A stretch of 64,000 nt of DNA from WM-3-3 sp041660045 (GCA_041660045.1 JBAZXA010000001.1:620001-684000), one strand, 5' to 3'. Shown: positions 36,418-45,798, numbered from the stretch's first letter. Notes: generated by a model not told the origin, from the sequence alone. Translations and numbers: made by a program.

Positions 36418-39400
36418 CTAACTTTCCTGATGCGTATTTAACTGTTTTAACAATTCTGAATACTTGAGCGCCTCCCGGTGACAGGCTGTCGCCTCATCCG
36501 GGCGCTGTTGTTCATCGTGCAGGTTGCCTAGGTTTCTCGCGGCCTGCGCGGCTATCTCCCAGCCTTCCGAGCTGTTGGCCTGTTGGCCGTAGCTTATCGC
36601 CTCCTGGTAACAGGCTTGCGCCGCTACCGGGCGCTGTTGTTCACGGTGCAGCACGCCTAGGTTGACAGCGGCCTTCGCCGCTCGCACCCAGCCTTCCGCG
36701 CTGTTGGCCTGTTGGCCGTAGCTTATCGCCTCCTGGTAGCAGGTTTGCGCCTCTACCGGGCGCTGTTGTTCTCCGTGCAGGATGCCTAGGTTGAAAGCCG
36801 CCTGCGCGGCTAGCACCCAGCCTTCCGCGCTGTTGGCCTGTTGGCCGTAGCTTATCGCCTCCTGGTAACAGGTTTGCGCCTCTACCAGGCGCTGTTGTTC
36901 ACGGTGCAGCACGCCTAGATTATAAGAGGCCTCCGCCGCTTGCACCCAGCCTTCCGCGCTGTTGGCCTGTTGGCCGTAGCTTATCGCCTCCTGGTAACAG
37001 GCTTGCTCCTCTACCGGGCGCTGTTGTTTTCCGTGCAGCACGCCTAGGTTGACAGCCGCCATCGCCGCTTTCACCCAGCCTTCCGCGCTGTTGGCCTGTT
37101 GGCCGTAGCTTATCGCCTCCTGGTAGCAGGTTTGCGCCTCTACCGGGCGCTGTTGTTCTCCGTGCAGGATGCCTAGATTGAAAGCCGCCTGCGCCGCTTG
37201 CACCCAGCCTTCCGCGCTGTTGGCCTGTTGGCCGTAGCTTATCGCCTCCTGGTAACAGGCTTGCTCCTCTACCGGGCGCTGTTGTTTTCCGTGCAGCACG
37301 CCTAGGTTGACAGCCGCCATCGCCGCTTTCACCCAGCCTTCCGCGCTGTTGGCCTGTTGGCCGTAGCCGATGGCCTCACGGCAACAGGCTATCGCCTCAT
37401 CCGGGCGCTGTTGTTCACGGTGCAGCACGCCTAGGTTTCTCGCGGCCATCGCCGCTTGCACCCAGCCTTCCGCGCTGTTGGCCTGTTGGCCGTAGCTTAT
37501 CGCCTCCTGGTAGCAGGTTTGCGCCTCTTCCGGGCGCTGTTGTTCACGGTGCAGCACGCCTAGATTGAAAGCGGCCGTCGCCGCTTCCACCCAGCCTTCC
37601 GCGCTGTTGGCCTGTTGGCCGTAGCCGATGGCCTCACGGCAACAGGCTATCGCCTCATCCGGGCGCTGTTGTTCACGGTGCAGCACGCCTAGGTTTCTCG
37701 CGGCCATCGCCGCTTGCACCCAGCCTTCCGCGCTGTTGGCCTGTTGGCCGTAGCTTATCGCCTCCTGGTAACAGGCTTGCGCCTCTACCGGGCGCTGTTG
37801 TTCTCCGTGCAGGACGCCTAGATTGTTCGCGGCCTTCGCCGCTTGCACCCAGCCTTCCGCGCTGTTGGCCTGTTGGCCGTAGCTTATCGCCTCCTGGTAG
37901 CAGGTTTGCTCCTCTACCGGGCGCTGCTGTTCTCCGTGCAGGTAACCTAGGTTGACAGCGGCCTTCGCCGCTTGCACCCAGCCTTCCGCGCTGTTGGCCT
38001 GTTGGCTGTAGCTTATCGCCTCCTGGTAGCAGGTTTGCGCCTCTACCGGGCGCTGCTGTTCTCCGTGCAAGATGCCTAGGTTTCTCGCGGCCTTCGCCGC
38101 TTCCACCCAGCCTTCCGCGCTGTTGGCCTGTTGGCCGTAGCTTATCGCCTCTTGGTAACAGGCTTGCGCCTCTACCGGGCGCTGTTGTTCTCCGTGCAGC
38201 AAGCCTAGATTGAAAGCGGCCGTCGCCGCTTGCACCCAGCCTTCCGCGCTGTTGGCTTGCTTGCCGTAGTCGATGGCTAGTTGCGAGTTGGATTGTATTT
38301 GTGTGTTTTCTTTATTGACGAAATAATTGGCAAGACCTAGCAAATTAAAGGCTTTTGCCTTTAGAACGTCATCATGCGTCTGTGTGAAATCAATAATTGT
38401 TGCCAATTGCGTTTCAACAAAGCCATAGTCTTCTTCGCTATAGTGTTTTACGCACCAGTCATACAGCATTTCCAGATCGTGCTGTTGCCTGCAATAATTA
38501 ACTAGGGTTGTGTCGTCGTAAGGGATAGCGTCAACCACATTGCTTAAAACACCTGGGTCAGGCATGGTGGCATGCAGAAAACCCTGATGGGTTAAGCTAG
38601 CCAAAGTGTCCGGCCAGATATTGTCTTTATCAACTTGAGCCACACTATGGGCAAATTGCTGCCATCTTTGCGCTTTTAAGGCAATGCCCCGGCTGTCTAA
38701 AGCTGCCGCACAGCGCATAACGCGCTTGGCCTGATCGGATAAGCCTTCCCAGCGCAAACGCATTTCCTCAAATTTTTTGTCTTCAAGAAACGTGAAGTTC
38801 TGCTCCCGCAGTTTGGCATCGGTAACCAGTGGCTCACCCGCCTTATCGGCGATTTCTTGCATGATGATATCGTCAGGCGGCGCTAAAATGATACGTTCGA
38901 GCAACTCCCGTAACGGGCGGAAACTTTCACTCTCTTGTACCAGCGAGGCAGGCCCGCCATTTCTAACAGTTGCCCAAATATACACTGGGCAAGCAATGGC
39001 TTTTAAGGTCGCTAGTAGACTTAAGATGTCTTTGAGCTGGGGCTGATAAAGCTCAAGATCATCCAAAAAAACATTTAGGTGGCTATGCGCAAACTGCTGC
39101 TGCAGTTCTTCATCAATTGCTGCAATCGGGCTATTAGGATCGGGCATCAGCAAAAAATTATCGGGGAATTCTTGTTTAAGAAACTCCGCAATCAAGCGGC
39201 TTTTTCCTATAAAAGGGTTGCCTTCCAGCAAAACACCATGATGCTGTGTTTTCTTTTGCCCTGCATGCTGGCTATAGCGCGCTTTGAGGTAGTCATAAGC
39301 ATTATTGCTGGTTTGCTGATTTTCCTTGGTGCGTTCCAACGCCATGCTCCAGACTTTATTCAAGACACGCGGCCTTGCCACAAAGGCAATGTCAAACCGG

Positions 39401-39666
39401 CGCGACTGCGCTGAAACTTGCGTTAAATCAAGTTTACCGGCCATGCCGGCATAAGCAAACTGTTTAAACCAAGCCTTGTTGTTTTGCCGTCTGCTGCAGC
39501 GTATATAGATCAGGAGACACATTAAAATACCTGCTGCGCTGAGTTCAACAAGCTGAATATCAAGCTTTTTAACATAACAATCCACTGTGTCCTTAACACT
39601 CAAATAGGCTGCTAGTAAGCCTATGAAACCTCCAATCGGTTTAAAAAACTGTTTAAGATATTTCAT
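36418..39666 (-). CDS. Membrane-anchored P-loop NTPase with 14 TPR-like repeats (STAND-like)
   Basis: 1082 residues. Two predicted membrane helices (about 10-27 and 40-57) precede a P-loop NTPase domain: Walker A GNPFIGKS at 149-156 and Walker B-like NVFLDDLE near 198-205. A helical region (about 280-470) leads to 14 tandem 43-residue repeats at 475-1076, consensus AAxAAxNLGVLHGEQQRPVE then AQxCYQEAISYGQQANSAEG, a TPR/kinesin light chain-like pattern. The DNA of the repeats is GC-rich against an AT-rich background. The NTPase-plus-repeats layout is that of STAND regulators, several of which act in bacterial defence; function here is not shown. It is convergent with ppk2 and has no close partner. 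Confidence 0.82.
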   Translation of the reverse strand: MKYLKQFFKPIGGFIGLLAAYLSVKDTVDCYVKKLDIQLVELSAAGILMCLLIYIRCSRRQNNKAWFKQFAYAGMAGKLDLTQVSAQSRRFDIAFVARPRVLNKVWSMALERTKENQQTSNNAYDYLKARYSQHAGQKKTQHHGVLLEGNPFIGKSRLIAEFLKQEFPDNFLLMPDPNSPIAAIDEELQQQFAHSHLNVFLDDLELYQPQLKDILSLLATLKAIACPVYIWATVRNGGPASLVQESESFRPLRELLERIILAPPDDIIMQEIADKAGEPLVTDAKLREQNFTFLEDKKFEEMRLRWEGLSDQAKRVMRCAAALDSRGIALKAQRWQQFAHSVAQVDKDNIWPDTLASLTHQGFLHATMPDPGVLSNVVDAIPYDDTTLVNYCRQQHDLEMLYDWCVKHYSEEDYGFVETQLATIIDFTQTHDDVLKAKAFNLLGLANYFVNKENTQIQSNSQLAIDYGKQANSAEGWVQAATAAFNLGLLHGEQQRPVEAQACYQEAISYGQQANSAEGWVEAAKAARNLGILHGEQQRPVEAQTCYQEAISYSQQANSAEGWVQAAKAAVNLGYLHGEQQRPVEEQTCYQEAISYGQQANSAEGWVQAAKAANNLGVLHGEQQRPVEAQACYQEAISYGQQANSAEGWVQAAMAARNLGVLHREQQRPDEAIACCREAIGYGQQANSAEGWVEAATAAFNLGVLHREQQRPEEAQTCYQEAISYGQQANSAEGWVQAAMAARNLGVLHREQQRPDEAIACCREAIGYGQQANSAEGWVKAAMAAVNLGVLHGKQQRPVEEQACYQEAISYGQQANSAEGWVQAAQAAFNLGILHGEQQRPVEAQTCYQEAISYGQQANSAEGWVKAAMAAVNLGVLHGKQQRPVEEQACYQEAISYGQQANSAEGWVQAAEASYNLGVLHREQQRLVEAQTCYQEAISYGQQANSAEGWVLAAQAAFNLGILHGEQQRPVEAQTCYQEAISYGQQANSAEGWVRAAKAAVNLGVLHREQQRPVAAQACYQEAISYGQQANSSEGWEIAAQAARNLGNLHDEQQRPDEATACHREALKYSELLKQLNTHQES
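36439..38244 (-). repeat. 14 tandem 129-bp coding repeats
   Basis: Fourteen in-frame 129-bp units (43 codons each) with spacing fixed at 129 bp, e.g. unit borders at 36591, 36720, 36849 and 36978. Most differences are confined to a few helix positions (residues 5, 8, 10-11, 15 and 18 of a unit counted from EGW). Units 5 and 7, and units 8 and 10, are identical or almost so at the DNA level and lie 258 bp apart, pointing to recent two-unit duplications. This region is a likely site of copy-number change and assembly error. Confidence 0.92.
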
Positions 39667-40111
39667 ACAAGGTTTTAAGTTTAACTTGGTTTATGCGGCG
39701 AAATATTGTAATAGCACAACCTACCCAAGCCTTGGCCTTTACGGCAAAAAGCTTTATCAGCGCTGTTGAAGGTAACACCTGTGTTAATTAGCCACAGCAT
39801 GATAACGCGTGTTGGACCGATGATGGTAAATTCTATTGACAATCTACAAGCCTTTGCATCGCGTTGCACTGCTGCAAGCCGATTAAACTTTATATTTAAC
39901 CGATCGGCAAGCTTGTCCGCAACCTGTGGTGGGCGTAAACGGCTTAGCACTGCACTCACTGCGGCAATAAAATAAGCCAGTTGCTAGCATTTATACTAGC
40001 CTTCTGACTAATTTAAAGAGCTGAAGCGCGGCAGGTTTAAGCAAAAATGATTTTTTACTTTTTCAGCAATAACGTTAAAATTAGCCACACTCAATTATCT
40101 TGGAGTTGGCC
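39667..40111. other. Intergenic region without a supported gene
   Basis: 445 nt upstream of the STAND-like gene. Overlapping short ORFs occur on both strands (e.g. 92 codons from a GTG at 39959, minus; 69 codons from 39766, plus) but none has a ribosome site or a recognisable domain. The promoter of the STAND-like gene should lie within it. Confidence 0.5.
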
Positions 40112-40237
40112 ATGTTTGACGATTTTTTTCTTAACCACATAGCCTTAGCGGCATTGCTGGGTTGTTTAATTTATGCTGCCATCAAATGCCTGAATGTTTG
40201 GTCTGCCTACCTTGCCTTGAAACACAGCCGGCATTAG
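40112..40237 (+). CDS. Small membrane protein, 41 residues
   Basis: ATG at 40112 with TTGGAGTTGG just upstream as a ribosome site, ending in TAG at 40235-40237. The peptide begins MFDDFFLNHIALAALLGC and ends WSAYLALKHSRH; residues 9-24 form a probable membrane helix with a basic C-terminus facing the cytoplasm. It is convergent with the dmeF-like gene and 17 nt from it. No homologue is recognised. The strong ribosome site and helix support it, but length alone leaves doubt. Confidence 0.5.
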   Translation: MFDDFFLNHIALAALLGCLIYAAIKCLNVWSAYLALKHSRH

Positions 40238-40253
40238 CAAACCCGCTAGGCTG

Positions 40254-41186
40254 CTACTGGCAGCCATTACCTGGGCATTGGTTTACTTCTACGGTGATAT
40301 GGGACAGCTTAGGGAAGTTTTTTAACAATGCTTTATAATGTTCAGGTGGCCTAGGCTTGTCTGTGACGACCGAGGCAATTAAGGCAAAATGGCTAGGCCC
40401 TAGGCGCCAAATATGTAAATCAGCGACACGATTGTCCGCATCGGCCTCAATTTTCTGGCGTATTGCGGCTTCATATTCGCTGTCTATCGTTTCATCCAAT
40501 AACACAGGGCTGGTTTCTTTAACCAAGCCCAAAGACCATCGGCCTATCACTAAGGCACCCACTATCCCCATGCTGGGGTCTAACCAATTCCAACCATAAT
40601 ATTTGGCGCACACCAAGGCAATGATAGCCAATATGGAGGTTAAGGCATCAGCCATCACATGCAAATACGCGGCTTTTAAATTGTGGTCATGATGGTGGTG
40701 GTCATGGTCATGCCCCTGTTCAGCATGGTGGTGGTGTTCTTTAAGCAATAAGGCACTGATCAGATTAATCAACAGACCAAATACTGCCACCGCTATGGCT
40801 TCGTTAAATTGAATGGAGTGCGGCAACCAAAAGCGTTCCGCTGATTCTGCCAGCATCATAAAGGCCACCACACCTAAAGCCACGGAACTGGCAAAACCGC
40901 CTAGTACGCTAACTTTGGCCGGGCTAAAAGCAAAGGTGCTGTCATCGGCATGTATGCGTGAATAACGATAAGCAAACAACGTAATCATAAACGCTGCAAC
41001 ATGGGTAGCCATATGCCAACCATCAGCCAATAACGCCATTGAACCTAAGCCCATACCGGCTGTAATTTCTAAAAGCATGGTGAAAAACGTCAATACCAAC
41101 ACTAGCCGGGTGCGCCGTTCAGCTTTTTGGTTAATACGCGCGAATTCATGGCTATGCTTTAGTTCGGCTAATGTTTTGGTATGCAT
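40254..41186 (-). CDS. dmeF: DmeF-like cation diffusion facilitator (Co/Ni/Zn exporter)
   Basis: 310-residue inner-membrane cation exporter driven by proton exchange. Six helices, with the first CDF metal site HMATHVAAF in place of the usual HxxxD-type motif (GSMALLADGWHMATH supplies Asp and His), the second in YLHVMADALTS, and a cytoplasmic His-rich loop of some eight His after KEHHHHAEQGHDHDHHHHD. The C-terminal cytoplasmic domain is short. The pattern fits the DmeF branch, known for cobalt and nickel efflux. I prefer the ATG at 41186 (AAGG 6 nt upstream) to a TTG at 41192. It is 54 nt downstream of the histidine kinase gene. Confidence 0.85.
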   Translation of the reverse strand: MHTKTLAELKHSHEFARINQKAERRTRLVLVLTFFTMLLEITAGMGLGSMALLADGWHMATHVAAFMITLFAYRYSRIHADDSTFAFSPAKVSVLGGFASSVALGVVAFMMLAESAERFWLPHSIQFNEAIAVAVFGLLINLISALLLKEHHHHAEQGHDHDHHHHDHNLKAAYLHVMADALTSILAIIALVCAKYYGWNWLDPSMGIVGALVIGRWSLGLVKETSPVLLDETIDSEYEAAIRQKIEADADNRVADLHIWRLGPSHFALIASVVTDKPRPPEHYKALLKNFPKLSHITVEVNQCPGNGCQ

Positions 41187-41240
41187 AATCAACCTTGGGT
41201 AAAAATAATTAATGGGTGGTTTATGGACAGCTAGCGTACA

Positions 41241-42629
41241 TTAAAATCCTGGTGCTTGTGCAAAGACAACTTCAATACAAGTGCCTGTTTGCTTTGCAGT
41301 GTCATGGCATTTAAGCTGTGCCTGGTGCAAATCGGCTATTTCCTTAACGATGGCTAAACCTAAGCCACAACCTCCGCCCAAACTACCGGGTATGCGGTAA
41401 AAGCGCTCAAAGACTTTGTTACGTTCAGATATGGGAATGCCTACGCCATCATCCTCTACGATTAATGTCGGCGTCGGTTGTGGTGTTACCCGTACGCTAA
41501 TATGACCGTTTTCTTTGCCATACTGTAAGGCATTGTCCAATAAATTTTGTAGTAATTCCCTGAGTAACAAGCTATCGCCACGCACCATAACAACTGGCGA
41601 TAAACTGTCAAAGCTCAGTTCCATTTTGCGTTGCAAGGCTTTAGGCGCCCAATCGATACACAGTTCCTTAACTAGCTCGGCTAAATTAAGCGCTGTAAAT
41701 TCATTTAAGCCGTCGGCGGCCTCTGATTTAGCCAACACCAGTAATTGGGTGATGGTGTGTGAGGCCCGATCGACACTATCTTGCATCTGTAATAATGCAG
41801 GTTGCATGGCCGGCAACTCAGTTTCCCGCAACGCCCTTTCGGTTTGTAATTTTAAACCGGCTAAGGGGGTACGCAATTGATGCGCCGCGTTGGCCACAAA
41901 ACGCTGCTGGGCGGCAATAGCCTCGGCTAAACGCTGTAACAAGCCATTGATAGTCTGGGTTAATACCTGGACTTCTAAAAACACATCGGCCTCGGAAATT
42001 GGGCTTAAATCTCGCGGGGAGCGTTGTGCTATTTGCGCTGCCAAGGTATTTAGCGGCCTTAATCCGCGTTTCAGCGCGGTGAGTAGATATAATCCTACAA
42101 TTAAAACCAACAGCAATTGCGGGACTAAATCAGCCGACAGCACATCAGTTATCATCGCCCGTCGCTTGTTGACCGTTTCGGCAACAGCTACAACAACTTT
42201 ATCAGCTAGGTCTTGCTTATCCATTTGCATGGCGACAACCCTTACCACTTCACCACGAATTTCCGCTTCAAAAAATTTAGGCTTAGACCAATCCGCGGAG
42301 CCTTCCGCCTCGTTCAGTAATGGCACCACAGGATCCCCAGCCAATAAACCCTTGTCGGCTGAAACAATTTTAAAAAATGTTTTGTCCTGATCATCCCAGC
42401 TAAATATTTCCAGTGCCGCAGGCGGCAATTCAACCACTGCGCCAGTGTTATTAATTTTTATTTCTTGCATTAAGGAACGCGCTGAATCCAATAACCAGCG
42501 GTCATAGGTGACATTAACATAATGCACAGTAACAAAATAAGACAAAATACTTTCAAAGGTAACAAACACGATCAACGGTAAAATTAGCCAAAATAAAATT
42601 TCTTTTTTTAGGCTGTTTTTTTTAAACAT
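41241..42629 (-). CDS. Sensor histidine kinase, TctE/QseC type
   Basis: 462-residue membrane kinase. Two membrane helices (about 15-35 and 170-187) flank a periplasmic sensor region of the 2CSK_N type (ARSLMQEIKINNTGAVVELP, DWSKPKFFEAEIRGEVVRV). A HAMP segment follows, then the phosphoacceptor box ANAAHQLRTPLAGLK, an N-box LLQNLLDNALQYG, and G-boxes VEDDGVGIP and GGCGLGLAIVKEIA. It overlaps the response regulator gene by 8 nt. TctE proteins usually respond to tricarboxylates; here the neighbour is a metal exporter, so metals are a possible signal. Confidence 0.92.
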   Translation of the reverse strand: MFKKNSLKKEILFWLILPLIVFVTFESILSYFVTVHYVNVTYDRWLLDSARSLMQEIKINNTGAVVELPPAALEIFSWDDQDKTFFKIVSADKGLLAGDPVVPLLNEAEGSADWSKPKFFEAEIRGEVVRVVAMQMDKQDLADKVVVAVAETVNKRRAMITDVLSADLVPQLLLVLIVGLYLLTALKRGLRPLNTLAAQIAQRSPRDLSPISEADVFLEVQVLTQTINGLLQRLAEAIAAQQRFVANAAHQLRTPLAGLKLQTERALRETELPAMQPALLQMQDSVDRASHTITQLLVLAKSEAADGLNEFTALNLAELVKELCIDWAPKALQRKMELSFDSLSPVVMVRGDSLLLRELLQNLLDNALQYGKENGHISVRVTPQPTPTLIVEDDGVGIPISERNKVFERFYRIPGSLGGGCGLGLAIVKEIADLHQAQLKCHDTAKQTGTCIEVVFAQAPGF

Positions 42630-43293
42630 CCTCGGTCTCCAGCAAATACCCTAAGCCCCGCACAGTCCTGATTAATGCATTATAAGGCTCTATACGTTTT
42701 CTTACCCGATGGATATAAACCTCTATGGCATTATCTGCTAGCGCATCATCGTCGGTTGCCAAACGTTGTGCGATACGGTCCTTACTGACCACTTTGCCCG
42801 CCTGCAACAGCAAAATTTCCAGTACGCCATATTCTCTTGCCGATAAGGATAACGGTTTTTTATCGGCAAAAACTTGCTGTTCTTGGGTGTTTAACACCAA
42901 TTTACCTATGCTGATTTCATTGCTAAAGCCACCATAACAGCGCCTAAATAAGGCATTAATACGCGCTTCCAATTCTCTTAGTTCAAAAGGCTTGGTCATA
43001 TAATCGTCAGCACCTTGCTCTATGCCCTCTATCCTATCGTTAATGCCATCGCGCGCGGTTAAAATTAATACCGGAACCGGCACTTTCCGTTGCCGTAATA
43101 AACGCAAAAGCTGTAAACCATCTTTGTCTGGTAAACCTAAGTCCAAAATAACCAGATCAAAATCTTGGGCAAACAGTAATTGCTCGGCAAAAGAACACGT
43201 TGTCGCCAAAAATACCGAATAACTATTTTTATTTAAAGTATGCAGCAAACCATCCGCTAACACAGCATCATCTTCGATCAATAATATTTTCAT
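42622..43293 (-). CDS. OmpR-family response regulator, TctD/QseB type
   Basis: 223-residue transcription regulator. Receiver domain with IEDD acidic pair, phosphoacceptor Asp in LVILDLGLPDKDG and Lys in YMTKPF; C-terminal winged helix with LSAREYGVLEILLLQAGKVV and ALADNAIEVYIHRVRKRIE. Start at the ATG at 43293 (MKILLIEDD), the normal family N-terminus, rather than a TTG six bases upstream. First gene of the response regulator-kinase-dmeF run. Confidence 0.93.
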   Translation of the reverse strand: MKILLIEDDAVLADGLLHTLNKNSYSVFLATTCSFAEQLLFAQDFDLVILDLGLPDKDGLQLLRLLRQRKVPVPVLILTARDGINDRIEGIEQGADDYMTKPFELRELEARINALFRRCYGGFSNEISIGKLVLNTQEQQVFADKKPLSLSAREYGVLEILLLQAGKVVSKDRIAQRLATDDDALADNAIEVYIHRVRKRIEPYNALIRTVRGLGYLLETEDV

Positions 43294-43437
43294 TAGCAAC
43301 GGGGTTGAAAGCTTGTTGAAAGGTTTAAGCCCTATAGTATCCTTAATTATTCATTAGGACGGCTATGGTGTGATATTTACGTTTTGCTACAGCGGCATAT
43401 AGCGCTCCCAATATAACAATTTATTTTAGGATTGATT

Positions 43438-44073
43438 ATGAAATCATTTGAAAAACTATTACTTGAAAACAAAGCCTGGGCGCAAGAAAAGCAAGAATTT
43501 GACCCTGATTATTTTAAATTATTGGCAAAAGAACAAACCCCCGAATTTTTATGGATAGGTTGTTCAGATAGCCGTGTACCTGCTGAAATTATTGTTAATG
43601 CCGATCCCGGTGAAATATTTATCCACCGCAATATTGCTAATCAGCTTATCCCCACAGACTTTAATAGCCTAAGCGTCATCCAATATGCCGTCGCAGTCCT
43701 TAAGGTAAAACATATTATCGTGTGTGGCCATTACAACTGTGGCGGTATTAAAGCGGCTTTAGGCAAACAAAGTGCAAATTTGGTCATCACTAATAAATGG
43801 TTGATGCATATCAAGGAAACTTATCGCTTGCACCGCCAAGAAATTGATGCCTTAGAGCGTGAAGAACAGAGGGTTAACCGGTTGGTTGAGTTAAATGTAT
43901 TAGAACAAATTAAGTCGTTATCCCACACTTCCATAATCCAGAAAGCTTGGCATGAGGAAAACAGCCCGTTATTACATGGCTGGGTTTATGGCTTAAACGA
44001 TGGCTTAATCAAGCCTTTGATCACGTTATATCCCGGCGCTGAAATTGACACGCTATATCGCTATGACTTTTGA
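43438..44073 (+). CDS. can: Beta-type carbonic anhydrase
   Basis: Zinc enzyme interconverting CO2 and bicarbonate in the cytosol. Zinc ligands are in CSDSRVPAE (Cys, with the Asp-Arg dyad) and HYNCGG (His and Cys). Close to the proteobacterial Can enzyme throughout: FLWIGCSDSRVP, HRNIANQLIP, HSDLNS-like DFNSLSVIQYAV, ELNVLEQIKSLSHTSII and LHGWVYGLNDGLI. AGGA lies ten bases before the ATG at 43438. The SulP transporter gene follows after 30 nt, an arrangement that suggests joint handling of bicarbonate. Confidence 0.95.
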   Translation: MKSFEKLLLENKAWAQEKQEFDPDYFKLLAKEQTPEFLWIGCSDSRVPAEIIVNADPGEIFIHRNIANQLIPTDFNSLSVIQYAVAVLKVKHIIVCGHYNCGGIKAALGKQSANLVITNKWLMHIKETYRLHRQEIDALEREEQRVNRLVELNVLEQIKSLSHTSIIQKAWHEENSPLLHGWVYGLNDGLIKPLITLYPGAEIDTLYRYDF

Positions 44074-44103
44074 GCTTAACCCATTTAACTTTAAGGAAAC
44101 AGC

Positions 44104-45672
44104 ATGCCTAACTCAATATTTGGATTTCCTGTAAGACATTTACAAAGCGACCTTTTAGCCGGTCTAGTGGTTTTTTTTGTGGCTTTACCATTATGCCTCG
44201 GCGTGGCTTTAGCGTCTGGCGCGCCTTTATTTTCTGGTTTAATTGCGGGCATGGTGGGGGGCTTAATTATTTCTTGGGGTAGTGGCTCGCAATTAAGTGT
44301 GTCGGGTCCTGCGGCAGGCTTAACCGTTATCGTATTTAATGCCATAGAAACGTTAGGCAGCTTCCCTGGCTTTTTAGTTGCCGTTTTATTAGCCGGTGTA
44401 ATGCAGTTGATACTGGGTTTTTTAAAAGCTGGCGTTATCGGCGCTTACTTCCCTTCTTCCGTAATCAAAGGAATGTTGGCCGCTATCGGCTTAATTTTAA
44501 TCTTAAAACAGCTGCCCCATGCGGTAGGTTATGATGCCAGCTTTGAAGGCGATGAAAGTTATATGCAAGAAACCGCGGGCACAACCCTTAGTGAACTGGT
44601 TGGTGCGCTTGAAACAATTACTCCGGGTGCAACCGTCATTAGTATAGTCGCCTTGCTTATATTAGCGCTGTGGGATAGTCAATGGTTGAAACAATACCGC
44701 TTGCTAAGTGCTGTTCCTGGTGCCTTGCTCGTCGTGATTTGGGGTGTTGTTTATAATCAAGTCGCCTTACAAATAGCGCCAGAGTGGGCAGTTTATGAAA
44801 AACATTTGGTCAGTTTACCTGTTGCCGAGAGCCCTAGCGCGTTTTTACAATTTTTTATCTTGCCCGATTTTAGCTTTTTAACTGATATAGCCATTTACAA
44901 AGTCGCCGCGACACTAGCCATAATCGCAAGCTTAGAAACCCTGTTAAGCTTAGAAGCGGTTGATAAAATGGATCCTTATAAACGCGTTGCTCCGCCTAAC
45001 CAAGAGCTTAAAGCCCAAGGTATAGGCAATATTATTAGCGGATTAATCGGTGGCTTACCTGTAACTGCCGTCATAGTCCGTAGCGCCACTAACGTTAATG
45101 CGGGCGCACAATCAAAACTGTCTAGCTTCACCCATGGTGTCTTATTACTCATGAGTGTGCTATTTTTTGCCAAATTTATTAACCAAATACCCTTATCCTG
45201 CCTAGCTGCCATCTTATTGCAAACCGGTTATAAATTAGCTAAACCTAAGTTGTTTAAAGAATTTTATGATAAAGGCTGGAACCAGCTCATCCCTTTTGTT
45301 ATCACAATTATTGCTATTTTAGTCACTGATTTATTAATCGGTATCGCGGTTGGTATTGCTTTCGGCCTTTATTTTGTTATTCAAGCTAATTACCATGCCG
45401 CCCTATCCATGACCCAATCAGGCCAACATTATTTATTAAAATTAAATAAAGATGTGAGCTTTCTTAATAGGGCGTTATTAAGAAAATTATTAAATCAAAT
45501 TGAAAATGACAGTTGGCTGATTATAGATGGTTCAAAAACCCGCTTTATAGACCATGACATACTCGAAACCATTGAAGATTTTGTTATTGCGGCGCCAGAA
45601 AACAATATTTCAGTAGAGACTATCAATTTACTGGGTAAAGCCCAAATTGCCGCCATTCAAGCTGATGAATAG
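44104..45672 (+). CDS. SulP-family anion (bicarbonate) transporter
   Basis: 522-residue membrane transporter with about 11-14 helices and a C-terminal STAS domain (about residues 440-520, with LIIDGSKTRFIDHDILETI). SulP features: DLLAGLVVFFVALPLCLGVAL at the N-terminus, SGPAAGLTVIVFNAIE, and GLPVTAVIVRSATNVNAGAQ in the core. SulP members carry bicarbonate, sulfate or organic anions; the adjoining carbonic anhydrase gene makes bicarbonate the leading candidate. It starts with ATG after TTTAAGGAAACAGC, a good ribosome site. Confidence 0.88.
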   Translation: MPNSIFGFPVRHLQSDLLAGLVVFFVALPLCLGVALASGAPLFSGLIAGMVGGLIISWGSGSQLSVSGPAAGLTVIVFNAIETLGSFPGFLVAVLLAGVMQLILGFLKAGVIGAYFPSSVIKGMLAAIGLILILKQLPHAVGYDASFEGDESYMQETAGTTLSELVGALETITPGATVISIVALLILALWDSQWLKQYRLLSAVPGALLVVIWGVVYNQVALQIAPEWAVYEKHLVSLPVAESPSAFLQFFILPDFSFLTDIAIYKVAATLAIIASLETLLSLEAVDKMDPYKRVAPPNQELKAQGIGNIISGLIGGLPVTAVIVRSATNVNAGAQSKLSSFTHGVLLLMSVLFFAKFINQIPLSCLAAILLQTGYKLAKPKLFKEFYDKGWNQLIPFVITIIAILVTDLLIGIAVGIAFGLYFVIQANYHAALSMTQSGQHYLLKLNKDVSFLNRALLRKLLNQIENDSWLIIDGSKTRFIDHDILETIEDFVIAAPENNISVETINLLGKAQIAAIQADE

Positions 45673-45798
45673 TATTAGCTATGTTATTATGAGGGAACTG
45701 GTTGATAGCAGCATTTTTGTTTAAAGATCAAGCACTGTCAAACTGCCAAAAATGCCAATCCAACTTTGGCGAAAGTTTAATATTTTCCAGGATTGCTA

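Noticed and set aside
36439..38244. CRISPR array or satellite-like noncoding repeat
   Set aside because: The repeats have no spacers, keep an open frame over 1806 nt and encode a consistent helical repeat, so they are coding.
39681..39959. 92-codon ORF on the minus strand from a GTG
   Set aside because: No ribosome site, no recognisable domain and an overlapping ORF of similar length on the other strand; composition is like noncoding DNA.
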